From Stromatinia cepivora (taxonomy: Eukaryota; Ascomycota; Leotiomycetes; Helotiales; Sclerotiniaceae): a stretch of DNA of 64,000 nt. The position numbers were made by a program, and so were the translations under genes. Each line of letters starts with the position of its first letter. Positions within the stretch are counted from its first letter, which is position 1. Location of the stretch: the NCBI GenBank assembly GCA_014898415.1, contig RCTD01000020.1, positions 248,001 to 312,000 on the forward strand, written 5' to 3'. The notes under the pieces are model-generated. The model did no database searches, was not told the origin of the DNA, and saw only the letters and a program-made list of their open reading frames with translations. Shown one piece after another: positions 34,495 through 48,177 of this stretch.

Positions 34495-35270
34495 ATGAAC
34501 GGATACGATATCTTCCACTTGCTTTTGCGCATCGGCGAACTTGCATTCAGTACCATCGTTCTCGGTATCACCGGGGCACATCTGAGTGATGTTCGAAATG
34601 AGTCGGCATGGACTAAAAAGCGATTCATCTACACGGAAGTTACTGCTGCTCTAGGCCTATTCTTCTCCTTATTCTTCTTGTTGCCATTCACATGGAACTT
34701 TATTCATTGGCCTATCGATTTCCTGATGTTCGCTATGTTTATGATTGCTTTTGGGTTGTTGGTCGATGTATGTCTTCTTTTACTCTCCGAGTTTTCTCCC
34801 TGCTTTCATAACCCTTTCTCGTTTTTCGGAAGGAGATAATTGGATAGCTAATCTGCCATGAATAGTTCATCGCACCTTCGCACTGCGGCAGTGTATTTCG
34901 TTGGTTCGGTACATTTAGCGATAACTGCTCGAGATGGAGAGCCGATGTGGCATTTACATTTTTGGCTTCGCTTTTCTTCCTCGGTTCTTTTATACTCGTA
35001 GGTCTCACTCATTCCATATACCATTTCCCATCTTCCTCACTTTTCGCTCCTTTTCCTTCCCTTGTCATTCCCTTTCTTCTCCCCTGCGTTCTCCCCACAT
35101 CCCTCCACATCAACACCGCATCCTAAGAACCCAACCCACAGGGAACCTTCATTCACCACCGCTCCCGCCGCACCCACACCCCCACCGATCAGCACGTCCC
35201 CGTTGCCGAGCAACCCACCAACGGTCAACCCACCACCGAACGCAAGAAATGGTATCGAACGCGTGTTTAA
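34495..35270 (+). CDS. MARVEL-domain-like four-helix membrane protein
   Basis: Three exons, 34495-34767, 34866-34997 and 35142-35270, with introns of 98 and 144 bp (GTATGT and GTAGGT donors, AG acceptors), encode 177 aa. Four hydrophobic segments are seen: LLLRIGELAFSTIVLGITGA, VTAALGLFFSLFFLLPF, DFLMFAMFMIAFGLLVD and FTFLASLFFLGSFIL. The loop before the last helix holds CGSVFRWFGTFSDNCSRWRA with a Cys pair, typical of fungal MARVEL-like proteins. The cytosolic tail is basic and ends RKKWYRTRV. The function of this family in fungi is mostly unknown; membrane-domain organisation is suggested by relatives. It is divergent from the aquaporin and convergent with the DnaJ gene. Confidence 0.8.
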
Positions 35271-36084
35271 TACTTAATATCTTTCCTCCTTGCCCCCCAA
35301 CCTAACCGACTTATACCTATACCCCTCATTCCCGCTACAAATTTCTCTCGATGAAAGTTATGACCTCTTTCTCGGGAGAGAAGTAATATACATCTATCTA
35401 TCTACATTTTCTGGAAAAATTTCATCGGGGGATTTAATTGGGGATACCTTTCCTCTCCATTCATTTCTTTTCTTTTATTGATGGGTGGGGGGTGAGGGGG
35501 GAGGACGTACAGCTAGCTAGCTAGCTACCTTGTTAGTTGTATCTTGCGTATCTATGCGAAATATTGGATATACGAAGACTGCGGACATTCTTGTTGGATA
35601 TTCATGCCGTGTGTATCTATCTATCTATCTATCATACGGTATGATATGATATGATATGATGCGACGAGAAATGAGATGAGACGATATGACGTGTATGGAA
35701 AGCACATTCTCGTTTTGTTGATCCTTCAATGTTACAGATACCAAATATGTATTTCATTACGCTTTTTATTGGATATTGTGCTCGGTTGGACGATACGAGA
35801 TGTGATACTCCAATGCATTCGAATTCTTGGTTCTAATGATAATTAGTATTTAAACGTTCTACCATCACGATATGAATCATGATGTGATGTGATGTGATGT
35901 GATATGGAAATGCATAAAAATGATGTCAAAAGAAGCTTCTAAATTTCGCCTATGTATCAGTGATATTCATATTCATAGAAATTCGCATTTCATTCCATTC
36001 TACACGTCTCGCTCCCAATACTTTATTCATTGAGTAACACCCATCAACACCAACACTCCGACATTCCCCTTCCTCACCCACCCA
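35271..36084. repeat. Convergent 3'-3' spacer rich in microsatellites
   Basis: This 814-bp spacer holds four unrelated short tandem repeats: (AGCT)n near 35511-35526, (TATC)n near 35612-35632, (ATATG)n near 35640-35661 and (GATGT)n near 35878-35903. No coding signal was seen. Confidence 0.75.
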
Positions 36085-37470
36085 TCACAGCTCATCCTTC
36101 CCCGCCGTCGCACCGGGCGTCTCGGGCCTTCCACTATCCTTCTGTAAATCTACTCCATTCTTTTTCCTCCATTTCTCCCATAACGCCCAAAAATCCTTCT
36201 CCATTCCCTTCTCCATCTGATCCGGTAATACAACCGTATACTCCACAACCAAATCACCGAACTCCGTTTTATGATACACGCTATCGCCATCTTCATGCCA
36301 TTTTGGCATTCCTTCTCCTTTAACACGTTCAACATGACCCGGTTGAACCGCTTGACCGCGTTCGCGGGACAATTGTACGATATGACCATCGAGATGCGTG
36401 AGATTGCGAGTCCAGGATCCCATCCACGCTTCTCTTAATGAGAGGATTTCTCGCCAATGCAGATTATCGCCTTTGCGACGGAAAAATGTTCCATCGACTC
36501 TCAACTCATTGTCTTCTTCGAGATTGGCTTCTTTTTCTACTAATGTGACGTGCAAGTCTCCAGCGACCCAGTCGGGAGATTCGTCGGCTTCGTTTTCGTA
36601 GTTTATCGTTTGACCCTTGGGGGCTCCGCGCTCGATTACCAGTTGATGGGTTTGTACTTTGCGGATGACGCGGGACCCTGAACAAACTGGACATTTGTGT
36701 TTAATGGTTTTTCCTTTTCCATCGCAGTGATCGCATTTTACTTGGACTTGTTGGAAGATTCCGGGCGCGAGTTGATGTTTCTTTACTTGGACTCCGTGGC
36801 CATGGCATGCATTACAAGTATCGACTTGACCATCCGCAGATCCTGAACCTTCACATTCCTCACAGATCATTTGTTTCTCGAGTTGAAATTCGGTGGTATG
36901 TCCATTGTAGAAATCGCGAAGGGGTATTCCTACTCTTACTTCCATATCTGGTCCTTTTCGTTGTCCATGTTGTCCGAAATGTCCTCCTCCGCCAAAGAAT
37001 CGTGAGAAGAGATCGAATGGATCATGATGTCCTCCGCCTCCTCCTCCTTGTTGTCTCTGTTTCAATCCTTCGTGTCCATATTGATCGTATATTTTGCGGG
37101 TTTCTGGGACTGACAGAGCTTCGTAGGCTTCGGCGACTTCCACAAACTTTTGCTTGGCTGTTTCATCACCTCTAGAATAAAGGTTAGTAGATGCAGTGAC
37201 TGGGAGATGCAGATAAAACATACGGATTCTTATCCGGGTGGTATTTCTTGCTCAAAAGCCTATATGCGCGCTTGATATCTCTTTCTGAGGCTTGTTTGTC
37301 TATACCCAGAAGCTGTTTTAAAATTAACATTTGTTATGTCCCCCTCAATTCAACTCCAACTGTAAAACTTCAAAAGCTACACAGAGAGAAATACATACTT
37401 GGTAAAAGTCCTCAGCACAAACAGCCAACTGCAGCATACACAGAAACAACAAAGCAAACGGCAACCACAT
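36085..37470 (-). CDS. scj1: ER-luminal DnaJ/Hsp40 co-chaperone with KDEL (Scj1-like)
   Basis: Three exons, 37470-37399, 37312-37224 and 37171-36085, with introns of 86 and 52 bp (both GTATGT), encode 415 aa. A signal peptide ([19 protein letters not shown]) leads into the J domain, with YHPDKNPG (HPD at 49-51) spanning the second junction. A Gly/His/Phe-rich linker lies at about 95-125. The DnaJ zinc region of C-x2-C-x-G-x-G repeats begins at Cys157 ([32 protein letters not shown]), followed by the substrate-binding barrels. The last residues are KDEL, the ER retrieval signal. It should stimulate the ER Hsp70 (BiP/Kar2) in folding and degradation of misfolded proteins. Confidence 0.93.
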
Positions 37471-37980
37471 CTTTGCGCCAGAGATGCGCTCACAAGGAGC
37501 TAGATAATTTGTCTACACGAATTGAGATGTATAAACTAGAAGAAACCATGCGTATGTAACGGGAATATATTCTAGAGCATGTAAGTTGCAAAACAAATAA
37601 ATGTGTTGACAATGTGTAGAAAAATTAATTCCCGTGGATTGGATTTACATATAATGAAAAAGATACCAAGCTGGCCTCATTGATGAAATCGATAAGAGAT
37701 TAACTTTACAGGGGTTGCAGGGATTTTATTACGGTGACCTTTGTGGTTGCTTGATGCTTTGTCGGTTACTCCCCTTATTCCCTTTATATGAATTTATTAC
37801 TAAATATCATATAAAGCCTCTATATGATATTTTAGCTTCAAAAAAATCATTGCAAAAAGGGATTATTGAAGAAATTTCAACCCTTTCTTCTTTTATTTTC
37901 AATAAAAGATTATATTTTATTTATCGAGTATATATTTTAAGAAAGAAAAACAATAAAGAAATATCATTAAAATTCTTTTA
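37471..37980. other. Flank of the second transposon block
   Basis: AT content rises toward the array. An 88-codon + strand ORF (37715-37981: LPLFPLYEFITKYHIKPL, ending in a Lys/Asn-rich tail) stops 4 bp before the array and resembles nothing I know. It could be the remnant of an older insertion. Confidence 0.4.
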
Positions 37981-37985
37981 ATATT

Positions 37986-38267
37986 TGTGACGCACAAGAG
38001 CCGTAGTAGAGCTGAATAAACAGGGTCAATTATATTCTTTAGAATCTACAATTGAAGAACTATGGCTTGTAAGGAACGACTAAATATATATATACAAATA
38101 TTCATTTGTAAACTGCAGGGTTGTGTATATATATTATTAGGGTTATTATTTTACTATATTAAATCGTATGAATCATAATATATATATATAGATAATCAAT
38201 TCATCAATGGACATAGAAGATAAGAAGTATCATATAGTTAGCCTTTTGTAGTTCACGATTCATAACA
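37986..38267 (-). repeat. Gypsy array LTR 1 (282 bp)
   Basis: On the plus strand it starts TGTGACGCACAAGAGCC and ends CGATTCATAACA. Of the three, its left end is the least mutated. Preceded by atatt. Confidence 0.93.
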
Positions 38268-39049
38268 CTACCCCCCCTTTCGGAAAAGCTTGCCCTCGAA
38301 CATTTCATTCCTTTATTCCATTGCTATTTCATCGGAAACCAGGTTTTGTAAAGGTTCATGAGCTTTAAATCAATTAAATTGATCATTTTGATTGATTTGG
38401 TCAATTTACTGGAAATTGACCAAATTAACCAAATTAATCGATCAAATTGATCAAAATGATAAATGAATTGATTAAATCGATTAAATCGTTTATCAATTGG
38501 TTAAATTAATATTGATTCGTATTCTTTTTGATTTGGGGAATCTTTGAAAGGAAAAAGTTTCAATAGAAAAGGGAAGGAGGTTGAATTATGGTATAGTAAT
38601 AATAGATGATTAATATGATCAATTCCGAAATCGATTAAGTTAATCGACCAAATTAATCAAATTGATCAAATTAACCAAATTGAACGAAATCGATAGGGGT
38701 AACGTTATATTTCGTTTTTATTATGTTTAAGCTTCCCTTTGTATGATTTTTTTGAAATAATTATAGGTATATATTGTCTTTGTATTGTCTTGGTGGTGGT
38801 AGCTCGTCTGTTGTATGGAGTTCGGGCTATATATGTATACAATCAAATTCCCTCGAATTTGTATAGGTTTTTGATCCTTTTATAATTGTATATATATGTA
38901 TTATTATAAAATCATAACATCTAGTCTGTTATATTGAAGAATATTTTTCTTTCCTTTAGTTTCATAGATAAATCGTTATCTATATGATTATAATTATCCT
39001 TTTTATTTTTATAGAGCTTTATTCAATCGATTAATCGATTAAAAGGATC

Positions 39050-40570
39050 AGGCAATGTTGGATTGGCCAGATGAAAATCGTATAAGAGGTGTGGTGATGT
39101 TTTAAAATCGGAAACAGGATATTAAATAAGATCGGTATTATTATTAAGTTATGAGATTCTGTATAATAGAGTTTTTTGTGCTTTTTTTATTATTAGAATC
39201 TTCTTCATTTTTTATTCCGAATTATTAGTTATATTAATAGGCAGAGATAGTTCGAGTATTTGATTAGGAAGAGGATCGTTATATACCTTGTATAATCGAT
39301 CTAAAGGGAAAACAAGATGAATTTTCATTATAATCAGGAGTTCGAGTTTAAAAAAACTTCCAGATCGATCAATGATCTTGAATCTTTTTTGAATTGGGAA
39401 ATCCAGCTTTTTGAATGATCTTTGAATAAAATAATTTTTTACATTGAATTATATATAATCTCCGATATCGAAATCGATTTTATATTAATAAGCATTTATG
39501 GATTTCGATATCTTAACTTGAATATACAATAAATCTTCTTTCGTTTGCGCGAAAGTTAATTTATTGCATTCTATATATATACAAACATTATATATATTCA
39601 TATCATCTATTAGTTTATTAATATCTTTCTTTTATTCTTATACACATTTCGGTGCATACCTATATAGGGTTTTGTAGAATGTAAGCCCTCCTAAAAAGTT
39701 GTATAAAAAAGTAAATTGCGCATAATCCATTATAAATAGGAATTCTGATCAATCGTCTTGATAATAATTAACAAACAGTTTTAATTGTTATTGAAGATAT
39801 TGATTATAGATCTCAATTTAATTATCGATTTGGGGATAATGAGTAATGAATAATTTGAGATCGGTTCCTAGGATTTAACTGAATTTCTTCCAGAATTATA
39901 ATATGAATTGGAGGCCGCAATCTGATATTATAATATTAGAAGAATTATAATATCGATATATATAATAAAAATATAATTATATTTGAATTTGAATATCGAT
40001 TGATTTATAATAAAGTATAAAGATAATTTACTTTGTTAATCGATCAATAATAACTAAAATGTTATTATATCTGTATTTATCTTTATTAAAGTTACAATAA
40101 TCTATAGTAATATATTGTTATATTCGATTAGAAATTGGAAATGGATACAATAAATCGGGGGTACGATTGTGTAAAACGGAATTGCGTTTGCAGGTATGAC
40201 AATTGTATATATATCTGATTATAGTATCGTATATTTTGGGTCAATAGTATTGTTGAGATAATAAAAGATAGGTTTTGCTTGTACCAGAATAAACAGTGGA
40301 AACGGAATTATAGGTTTCACAAATCAGGTAAATTCGAAGGTTATCGACATCAAGCACTACCAGGCGATCATTGTAGAGCAAAAAATCATTTTGGAGTGAT
40401 ATATACTTATAATTTTGAATAGCTTGTATTTTGAATGTTAGCAAACTATCTGTAATTTTATTTGCTTCGATGATATGATTAACTAGATCGAATTGAGAAG
40501 CGATTTCATTCAAATCGATGCTAGTAATCGCTGTTTCGTTTGAATGATGTTTTTGTAAGGCTTTTCTTAT
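39050..40570 (-). pseudogene. Gypsy array internal A: integrase and chromodomain (degraded)
   Basis: Reading leftward, 40241-40513 encodes the pre-integrase region and damaged zinc-binding motif. Where copy 1 has CEIHNS...AHF, this copy reads CETYNS...VYS, so both His have become Tyr (CAT or CAC to TAT or TAC). The core lies at about 39700-40150 and the chromodomain at about 39070-39220, both with stops. The palindromic TGATCAATT tract follows at 38360-38700. Confidence 0.8.
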
Positions 40571-41195
40571 AATTTCGATATCAATTTGATTATCTTTAAT
40601 AAACTATTAAAAGCGATTCTTCTTTTTGGTATAGTTCTGGAAATTCAATTCGTTGATCCGATGGATTAAAGTGTTAATGAAAAGGTTATCTTTTTTAGGG
40701 CAATATATAATAATGAAATTATAATCGATTAGAACTTCTGTTTAGCGAACTTATCGGATATTAAGAATTTTAGTAATCATGAAATATTCGAGGGTTTTAT
40801 GATCGGTATAAATCTTGATTTTATATAATGAACTGGTGAGTTCCATTCTTTAATAATTAAGAGATCGAATAATTGACAGTATTTCTTTATTATAAACTTT
40901 GTAGTTCAATTCAATGATAACTATGGTTTTGGAGAAATAAGCTACAAGAAATCAATCTTCATTATACTATTGTGATAATATATTAGCAACTATTTTATCA
41001 GATATATTTGTTTCGAGTGTACAAAGGAATCGATAATTATAGTATTGCAGAAGTGGAATGGAGATAAGCTTTTTCTTCAAGATATTGAATACATTTTGAT
41101 ATATTTTATTGAATACAAATTTAACGTTTGCTTTAATGAGTTCGTTGAAAGGTTTCGCTATTATATTGTAGTCCTTAATGAATCATCGATAAAAG

Positions 41196-41900
41196 TTGCA
41201 AAAACCGAGGAATGATTGGATTCCTTTTATTATTGTCGGAAAGGTCCAGTTCTTAATTATTTTAATCTTTTTAGAATCTATTTTTACTTTTTTAATAAAA
41301 ATGATAAAGCCTAAGTATTTGATGTATATAATATTGAATTTGCATTTTTTGAGATCTGTTTATAAGTCAACGATTTTTAATCGTTTGAGAATTAGTTTGA
41401 TATAAGTTTAATACTTTTCTTTGTTCTCGAAATAGATTAGAATATTATTGAGGTATATTATACAGAAAACATTTAGATAATCAAATAGAATATTATTTAT
41501 ATAATACTGATAGGTTGTAGGACTATTTGTTAATTCGAATAATATAATTTTGTATTTATATAATCTATATCGGGTTCGGAAGGTAGTATACTTTTTTGAA
41601 GCAGGATCCATTCTTATATAATAGAAAGCTTAATGAATATCGAGTTTGATAAAGATCTTAATATCAGAAAGTTAAGAAAGCGTTTCATCGATTAAAAGGA
41701 GGGGATATCGATCCTTATACATTAAGAAATTCAATAATCTGAAGTTTATATAGAATCTCAAACTACTATTGAGTTTTTTGATAAATAAAACAGATATAGT
41801 ATAAAGGGCTTGATTAGGTTTAATAAAACCTTTGTTAAAATTATCTATAATATATTCCTTAATGATTTCCAGTTATTCCAGGGATATCTTGTAAAGCAGG
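41196..41900 (-). pseudogene. Gypsy array internal A: reverse transcriptase (degraded)
   Basis: 41611-41408 encodes the strand KYTTFRTRYRLYKYKI, the TNSPTTYQYYINNILF segment and the catalytic strand CIIYLNNILIYFENK. The YxDD motif reads YLNN, with both Asp codons changed to Asn (GAY to AAY). Farther right, the RT N terminus (about 41640-41900) is interrupted by stops. Confidence 0.82.
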
Positions 41901-42693
41901 CTATAATGCAAAATTTATTCTCTTTCGTTTTCCAATATGATTTTATAATCATAAGATCGGTTAGAAGATAAGATATTTGATTCATACTTGGAAAAGGCTT
42001 AATAATATTATCGATATTCAAATAGTATTTCAGGTTCTAAATCGATTTCGATTAATACTTGATTGAGTTTCTTTTGAACTTTTGTATTCTTAAATTTGAT
42101 CAAAGTAATTAATATTTTCTTTTTTATATATTGTTTGTTTCATTGGAAGTTTATTATATTATTGAATTCTTTTAAAATAATAATAAAGAGTTCAATTTGT
42201 TTATCTCTTTTATATTCTAATTGGAACTTATCAGATTTGAATATATATAGATTAAGGATTTCAGGCGATATATAGGGGAGATATTTATAGATTTGTAATA
42301 GTAATATAATTGATTGAAAAGGAGGTAAATTGAATTTGAAAGGAATTAGGATCTTTTTCTTTTCAATAAGAATCTATATTGTATTTATATTTGAAGATTC
42401 TTATTATATATTATCAATTATAATTGATTTATTTAATTATAAATCTTTTCGATTTCAATATTTTTCGAATTGATCATTTTGTTGATCAATATCTTGTTGG
42501 GTTAATCGATTGATCTTCTGTTTATAAAGGGATGATTGGGTAATGAAGAGATTATTCGAATAGGAGATGGTATAGGGTTTCTTTTTAGGTTATTCAAGAT
42601 ATCTATTGAAGCAATCGAGCTTCATTCGAATCTTTGATAACCAAAGTCTATTTAAAATAATATTATAATTCTTTAATTCAATAATAAGGAAAG

Positions 42694-42859
42694 TGTTGGA
42701 AATGAGGCCATCATAGGATTAGAATTGAGGTCACGAGACCATAATGGTGTACAGACCATATTTGGGGATAACCTTAATTCTATTTCTATTAGAATTATAG
42801 ATTTTTAATTCAATTTATATAATCAATAATATTATTATTTCCTGTATCAAAAGTTAATA
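42694..42859 (+). repeat. Copia 2 left LTR (166 bp)
   Basis: Starts TGTTGGAAATGAGG and ends AGTTAATA. Partner of 48012-48177; preceded by gaaag. Confidence 0.92.
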
Positions 42860-44249
42860 GGTTATGAGATCTGGTTGTATAGTAATGATTAGAAAGCAAA
42901 GCAAATCGAAAAAGGATTAGTATAGTTAGTAGGGATGGAACAAAATGAAAATCAGAGTTTTTATATAGTGTTATTGAAATAGAGTTGAAATATAATAATA
43001 TAGTTTATAATTTATAATATTATAGATTAGAGCGAAAAGTAATCTGTATAATACCGATATAGAATTATAGTAGAGGCGAAAAGTAAGTTTGTATAATTAT
43101 AAGAAAATATATTATAATATAATCTTATAAATTTTTTTATTATTTTATTTTTATATTTTTTTATTATTTTGAATTTATTTGTTGTATACCTTTTTTTTTA
43201 AAACCATTTTAAAAAATCTGAAGATTATTTTCGATACCTATTAAATAATAAGAAACTTTTACAATGTTAAAATTAAATAATCCTTTGAAGTTTGATTAAA
43301 ATAATTATAAATAATGATTTAGATAAATGAAGATATAATTGAAAGGGAAAGAATGGTTTTATATAATTAATCAAATATTAAACAAATATATATAGATTAT
43401 AGGATTCAATATAATATCTACCTACAAAATCAATGATTATATATATTACAATATCGAGTTGAAATCGGAATATTTAAAGGACAAAGCGAATACATTATTA
43501 TATATTTATATAATACTTAATAATAATGATAAAGCCTTTACCAATGAATATTTAATAGTATATATATTTTGGAGATACTTTAAATCAAAATATATTAGAA
43601 TCAATATAATTATAATTAATATATATATGATAATAATCTAGAACTTTAAATTTCAATTTAATACCCATCCTAACATAATTATTATCAAAGTTTGGAACAA
43701 ATTGAAAAAGTATAAAAGGAAATTAGGAATTGTAAACAAAAATTATCAGTCAGTATATCAAGATATTGTCTTATTTTTAATTTTAATATATAATTTTTTA
43801 ATCAATTATCAAAAAATAATGGATATATTGGATATCCAAATTAATTTTAATATTGATAATAAGATCAAGTATTTATAGATTAAGGAATTTTGTTTTAAGG
43901 ATGGATTAAAATTAATGCAAATTGTAAAAGGATTTAGATACATTTTTCGACGTTAAGAATCAAATTTCGAGACTCCAAATAATGTTTGTGATCTATATCA
44001 AAGGGAAGGTTATTATATACGAGACTATCTATATTTAATATGAGTTAGTAAACTCCTTTATAGTTACCTTTGTTATTAAAGGAGAAGGGGATTATTGAAT
44101 CCGAAGAAGGTTTATTTTAATAAAAAAGATTAAATATATTTTATTAATAATATTTCTAAATCAGATTCCAATATTAAAAATATAATAAAGGAAGATTATA
44201 ATTTGATAAAGGAAATTATTAATAAAACTTTTTTTAACAAATAATATAC

Positions 44250-44560
44250 TAATATAGATACTTCTTTATATATATTTAATTAATTTTCATTATTCAAATC
44301 AATAGAATCTATTATTAAACAAAAAATAAAAATTGATAAGGGAATGATATATTGTTGTTATTGGGGTTTAGTGGATATAGTATACAAAGATAGTTTTAAG
44401 ATGCTACTTTCAAATGTATTATATATATTAGGGTTAAAAGTAAATTTGTTATTAGGAAAAAGGATTTGCGAAATAGAATTACAAAAGAAATTCAACTTTT
44501 ATTATATATATTTCAAAAAGGATAATAAGAAAGTTATCTGTATTAGAATATAAGATGGAA
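44250..44560 (+). pseudogene. Copia 2 protease remnant
   Basis: The DTSLYIF-like start and the stretch MIYCCYWGLVDIVYKD, LSNVLYILGLKVNLLLGKRI match the copy 1 protease segment almost word for word. Stops precede and follow it. Confidence 0.75.
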
Positions 44561-46339
44561 TATATATGGTTTTATATGTGATTAAAGAATATAAGGATAT
44601 AGTTTTCTATTCTAGTATATACCAAAATGATTAGGAAAAAGGTTTTTCTTTAGAAATAATTGATGATATTAAAAATATTGATAATGAATTAATATTCAAG
44701 AAGAAAAAAAGATATTTATTATAATATTAAAGATTCAACTATTTAGATTCAAATAAGATCAAAAATTTATACAAAATATTCAATATAATTAAACTAATAA
44801 AGATCCCAATTGAATTAAATATCTGTGAAGTATATATATTTATCAAGATGATCAATTATATTCCGAAGTAATTGAATCTGTATAAATCAAAGAGACTCGA
44901 ATTTATATATTTCGATATTATAGGATTATTTTCAAAATCGATTCGAGGGAATTATTATTTTATATTGATTATTGATAGTTGTATAAGAGTAAATTGGATT
45001 ATATTATTTAAACAAAAAAATAATATAATTCAAATATTGAAAATTTAGAAAAAGGAAATGGAATTAATTATTGAAGAAAAGATCATTATAGTCAAGATTA
45101 ATAATATATTGGAATTTCTATAAACTATTTATGAATAATTATCAAATATATAATTCAAAGTTATAACAATTGTTTTTTTATATCAAAATAAATTTATAGA
45201 ATGGAATATAAGGATTGTAGAGGTAGATATAAAAGCAATATTAAAAGAAGCTGGATTACTATTAGAATTTTGGGACGAAGCTATAAAGCATAATATTTAT
45301 ATCAGGAATCGCATTAGTATTGATCCTGATATAAACGGAATAGATTGATTCTTTATAAAAGTTTTTACAAATATAATATTAAATATAGAGATATATAAAA
45401 TCTAAAAAAGCAAATATTATGTTTATATTAATTTCAAGATTATTCTGAAAGGATAGAGATATAATAAGTTATGGGATATTTTAAGAGTTGATATATTTTT
45501 AGGGTACTCAAAAGTTACAAATAAATATATCAAAGTATATTTTCCAGAATTAGATTATATATTTCGATTAAGCAAAGTAATTATAGATAAATCTTATCGA
45601 AAAGGAGATTTGGATTTTAAATTAAGAAATTGTAAATCAGGTTTATAAGGAATAAAGAATATAAAATCAGATCGAAAACCTTATAATAGATCAGCAGCAA
45701 ATAAAATACCTTTTTTATCTTTAATACCAAATACAATATCTGTATTACTTTTGTTCCAAATATTCTCTTTAATAGATATTATATTGAGTTTAATGATTGT
45801 ATCAAATACCCCAATTGTCGAATTGAAACCAGGTAAATTAGATATATTAATATTAATATATAATAAAGATGAAAATAACAATATCCAGAAAACAAATCAA
45901 GAATCTTCTTTCAAGAATATTTCAGATATCGAATCCATCATTTCAAAGGGTCCAGTTTAAAAATCAACTTTTGCAAATCTTGAATTTATATCAAAAGCAA
46001 AATTTAAGATTGTTTTAAATTTTGCTGATAAATCTATTTCAATAGAATCAAAAAGCAAAGTAAATCCATAATTATTTGAGATCGAGTAAAAGGATAAAAT
46101 GGATCTTGAAGACGAATCCTTAAGGTATCTAATACGAAAACGGAAAAGAAATATAGAACAAGATCCTGAAGAAGAATAGGAAAGCAAAATTATAAGGATA
46201 TTAATTGTGATATTTATATAGATCAAAATTCAAAAAAGTGTAGAATATATTATAATTATAATCCCAATTATTTATAAGATAGACCTTTATATCAAAGATA
46301 AGATCGTTTCAGATTTTATGATTTTGTTGATAAATATAG

Positions 46340-47980
46340 ATAATATAGAAAATATAGTATATCCGGTTAAAAAAGTTTTAGGAATCAAAATACCAAGAAT
46401 TTATAAGGAAGCAATATCGGATCGAAAATACTTTGAAAAATGAAAGGAAGCTATTCAAAAGGAAATCATATTTTTGATTCAAAATAGTATTTGGGAAGAA
46501 TATATATTCCCTAAAAAAAGTAATTTAATTTCGACGAAATAAGTATTTATAATTAAGATCAAAGATAACAAAGTAGAACAATTCAAAACAAGATTAATGA
46601 TTCGAAAATTTAGTTAAGTATTAGAAAAGAATTACAACAAAATATTTGTATCAATAATGAAACTAAATATACTCAAACTATTCCTAATTATCATTGCAAA
46701 AGAAAATTTGGAATATTTATATTTCGATATCAAAAACGCCTTTATCGAATTGTATTTGAAGGAAAAGATCTACCTCGAACCATTTTAAGATATCAAAGTC
46801 AAGAAGGGACATGTATTATGAGTCCTACAAAGCTTATATAGTTTGAAGCAAACTGGAAGGGACTGAAGTTTACTATTGAAGAAAGAGCTTTTAGGCATGG
46901 GTTTTATATAAAATTTGGCAGATCCATATTTGTATATATTCAAAAACCATGATATAATATTACTGGTATATATCGATGATATCATTATTGCATTACATAT
47001 ATTATTGCAAATCACTTGATTCGATGAAAAGCTATCGGCCCATTTTAATACTAAGAATTTAAAGGAGATTAGTAAAATCCTAGATATTAGAATTATTCGC
47101 AATAGAAAAGTATATATATTAACTATGAATCAAAAAGAATATTTTGATGTTATACTAACCAAATATAATATTATATATAAACAATATCAAATCAAGAAAC
47201 TATTAATAATAAATTATATCTATCTCCGATTAGTAACCGATAACGATGAACTAACAAATATAAACAAATATCAACAACGAATAGAAAATGTAATTCATTT
47301 AATAATATATATTCAACCAAATATAACGTTCTCAATTGAAAGATTTTCACAATTTATAGCAAAACCAATAAAACATTATATTATAGCTTTGAAAAATCTA
47401 ATGCGATATCTACGATCAATAATCAAATAGAAGTTATAATTCGGGCTAAAGGGAGTATAATCTAATATCTATAAAGAATATAATATATTTGATAATACAA
47501 TAAAGGTATATATAGATATAGATTGGGTTAATGATAAATATAATTGGAAAAATGTTTCAGGGGGAATTGTAATATTCTATAGAGGTTTTATATTATGGGT
47601 TAACAAGAAATAAATGTTTGTGGTTATCTTTAATGTAGAATTAGAATATATTGTAATAGTAATGTTTATTAAATAAGGGAGATGGATTATATAAATACTT
47701 AAAGATCTATTCAAATCAAGTTATATTAAAAAGAATAGAGATACAATTCAGATACTTGATAATAATCAAGGCGCTTTAGTTTTAATTAAGAATTTATATT
47801 TATATAAACAATCCAAACATATAGATATCAGTTATTATTTCATTAGGGACTTGATAGAAAAGAAGAAAATCGTTATTAATTATATTAATATATATAATAT
47901 AATTACTAACAGAATAACAAAGTTTTGTATAAAGATTGCTTTCGAAAGATTTAAGAAAATATTAGGATTAGTAGCCTAAA
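46340..47980 (+). pseudogene. Copia 2 reverse transcriptase and RNase H (degraded)
   Basis: RT landmarks: LEYLYFDIKNAFIELYLKE near 46710 and catalytic VYIDDIIIAL near 46970. The 101-codon stretch 47125-47430 (ITFSIERFSQFIAKPIKHYI, LKNLMRYL) links to RNase H, whose VYIDIDWVNDKYN strand lies near 47505. The first RNase H acidic pair is altered relative to copy 1 (DTDW to DIDW). Confidence 0.8.
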
Positions 47981-48011
47981 AGGATCGAATAGGATATCCT
48001 CAATAAAGAAG

Positions 48012-48177
48012 TATTGAAAATGAAGCCATTATAGAATTAGAATTAAAATTATAAAACCATAATGATATACAAATCATATTTAGGGATAACCTCAATTCTA
48101 CTCCTACTAAAATTATAGATCCTTAATTCAACCTATATAGTCAATAATACTACTACTTCCTGCATCAAAAGTTAACA
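48012..48177 (+). repeat. Copia 2 right LTR (166 bp)
   Basis: Starts TATTGAAAATGAAGCC and ends AGTTAACA, followed by gaaag at 48178-48182. Confidence 0.92.

Larger units (their letters stand above)
42694..48177 (+). mobile_element. Ty1/Copia retrotransposon copy 2, nested in Gypsy internal A
   Basis: A full-length 5484-bp element with 166-bp LTRs and a perfect duplication, gaaag, at 42689-42693 and 48178-48182. It lies opposite to its Gypsy host, between that element's protease and RT. The order is as in copy 1: gag (YIFWRYFKSKYIRINI near 43563), damaged knuckle, protease, integrase, RT with YIDDIII near 46975, and RNase H (to about 47980). Its differences from copy 1 are almost all transitions, and it carries more stops. 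Confidence 0.92.
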
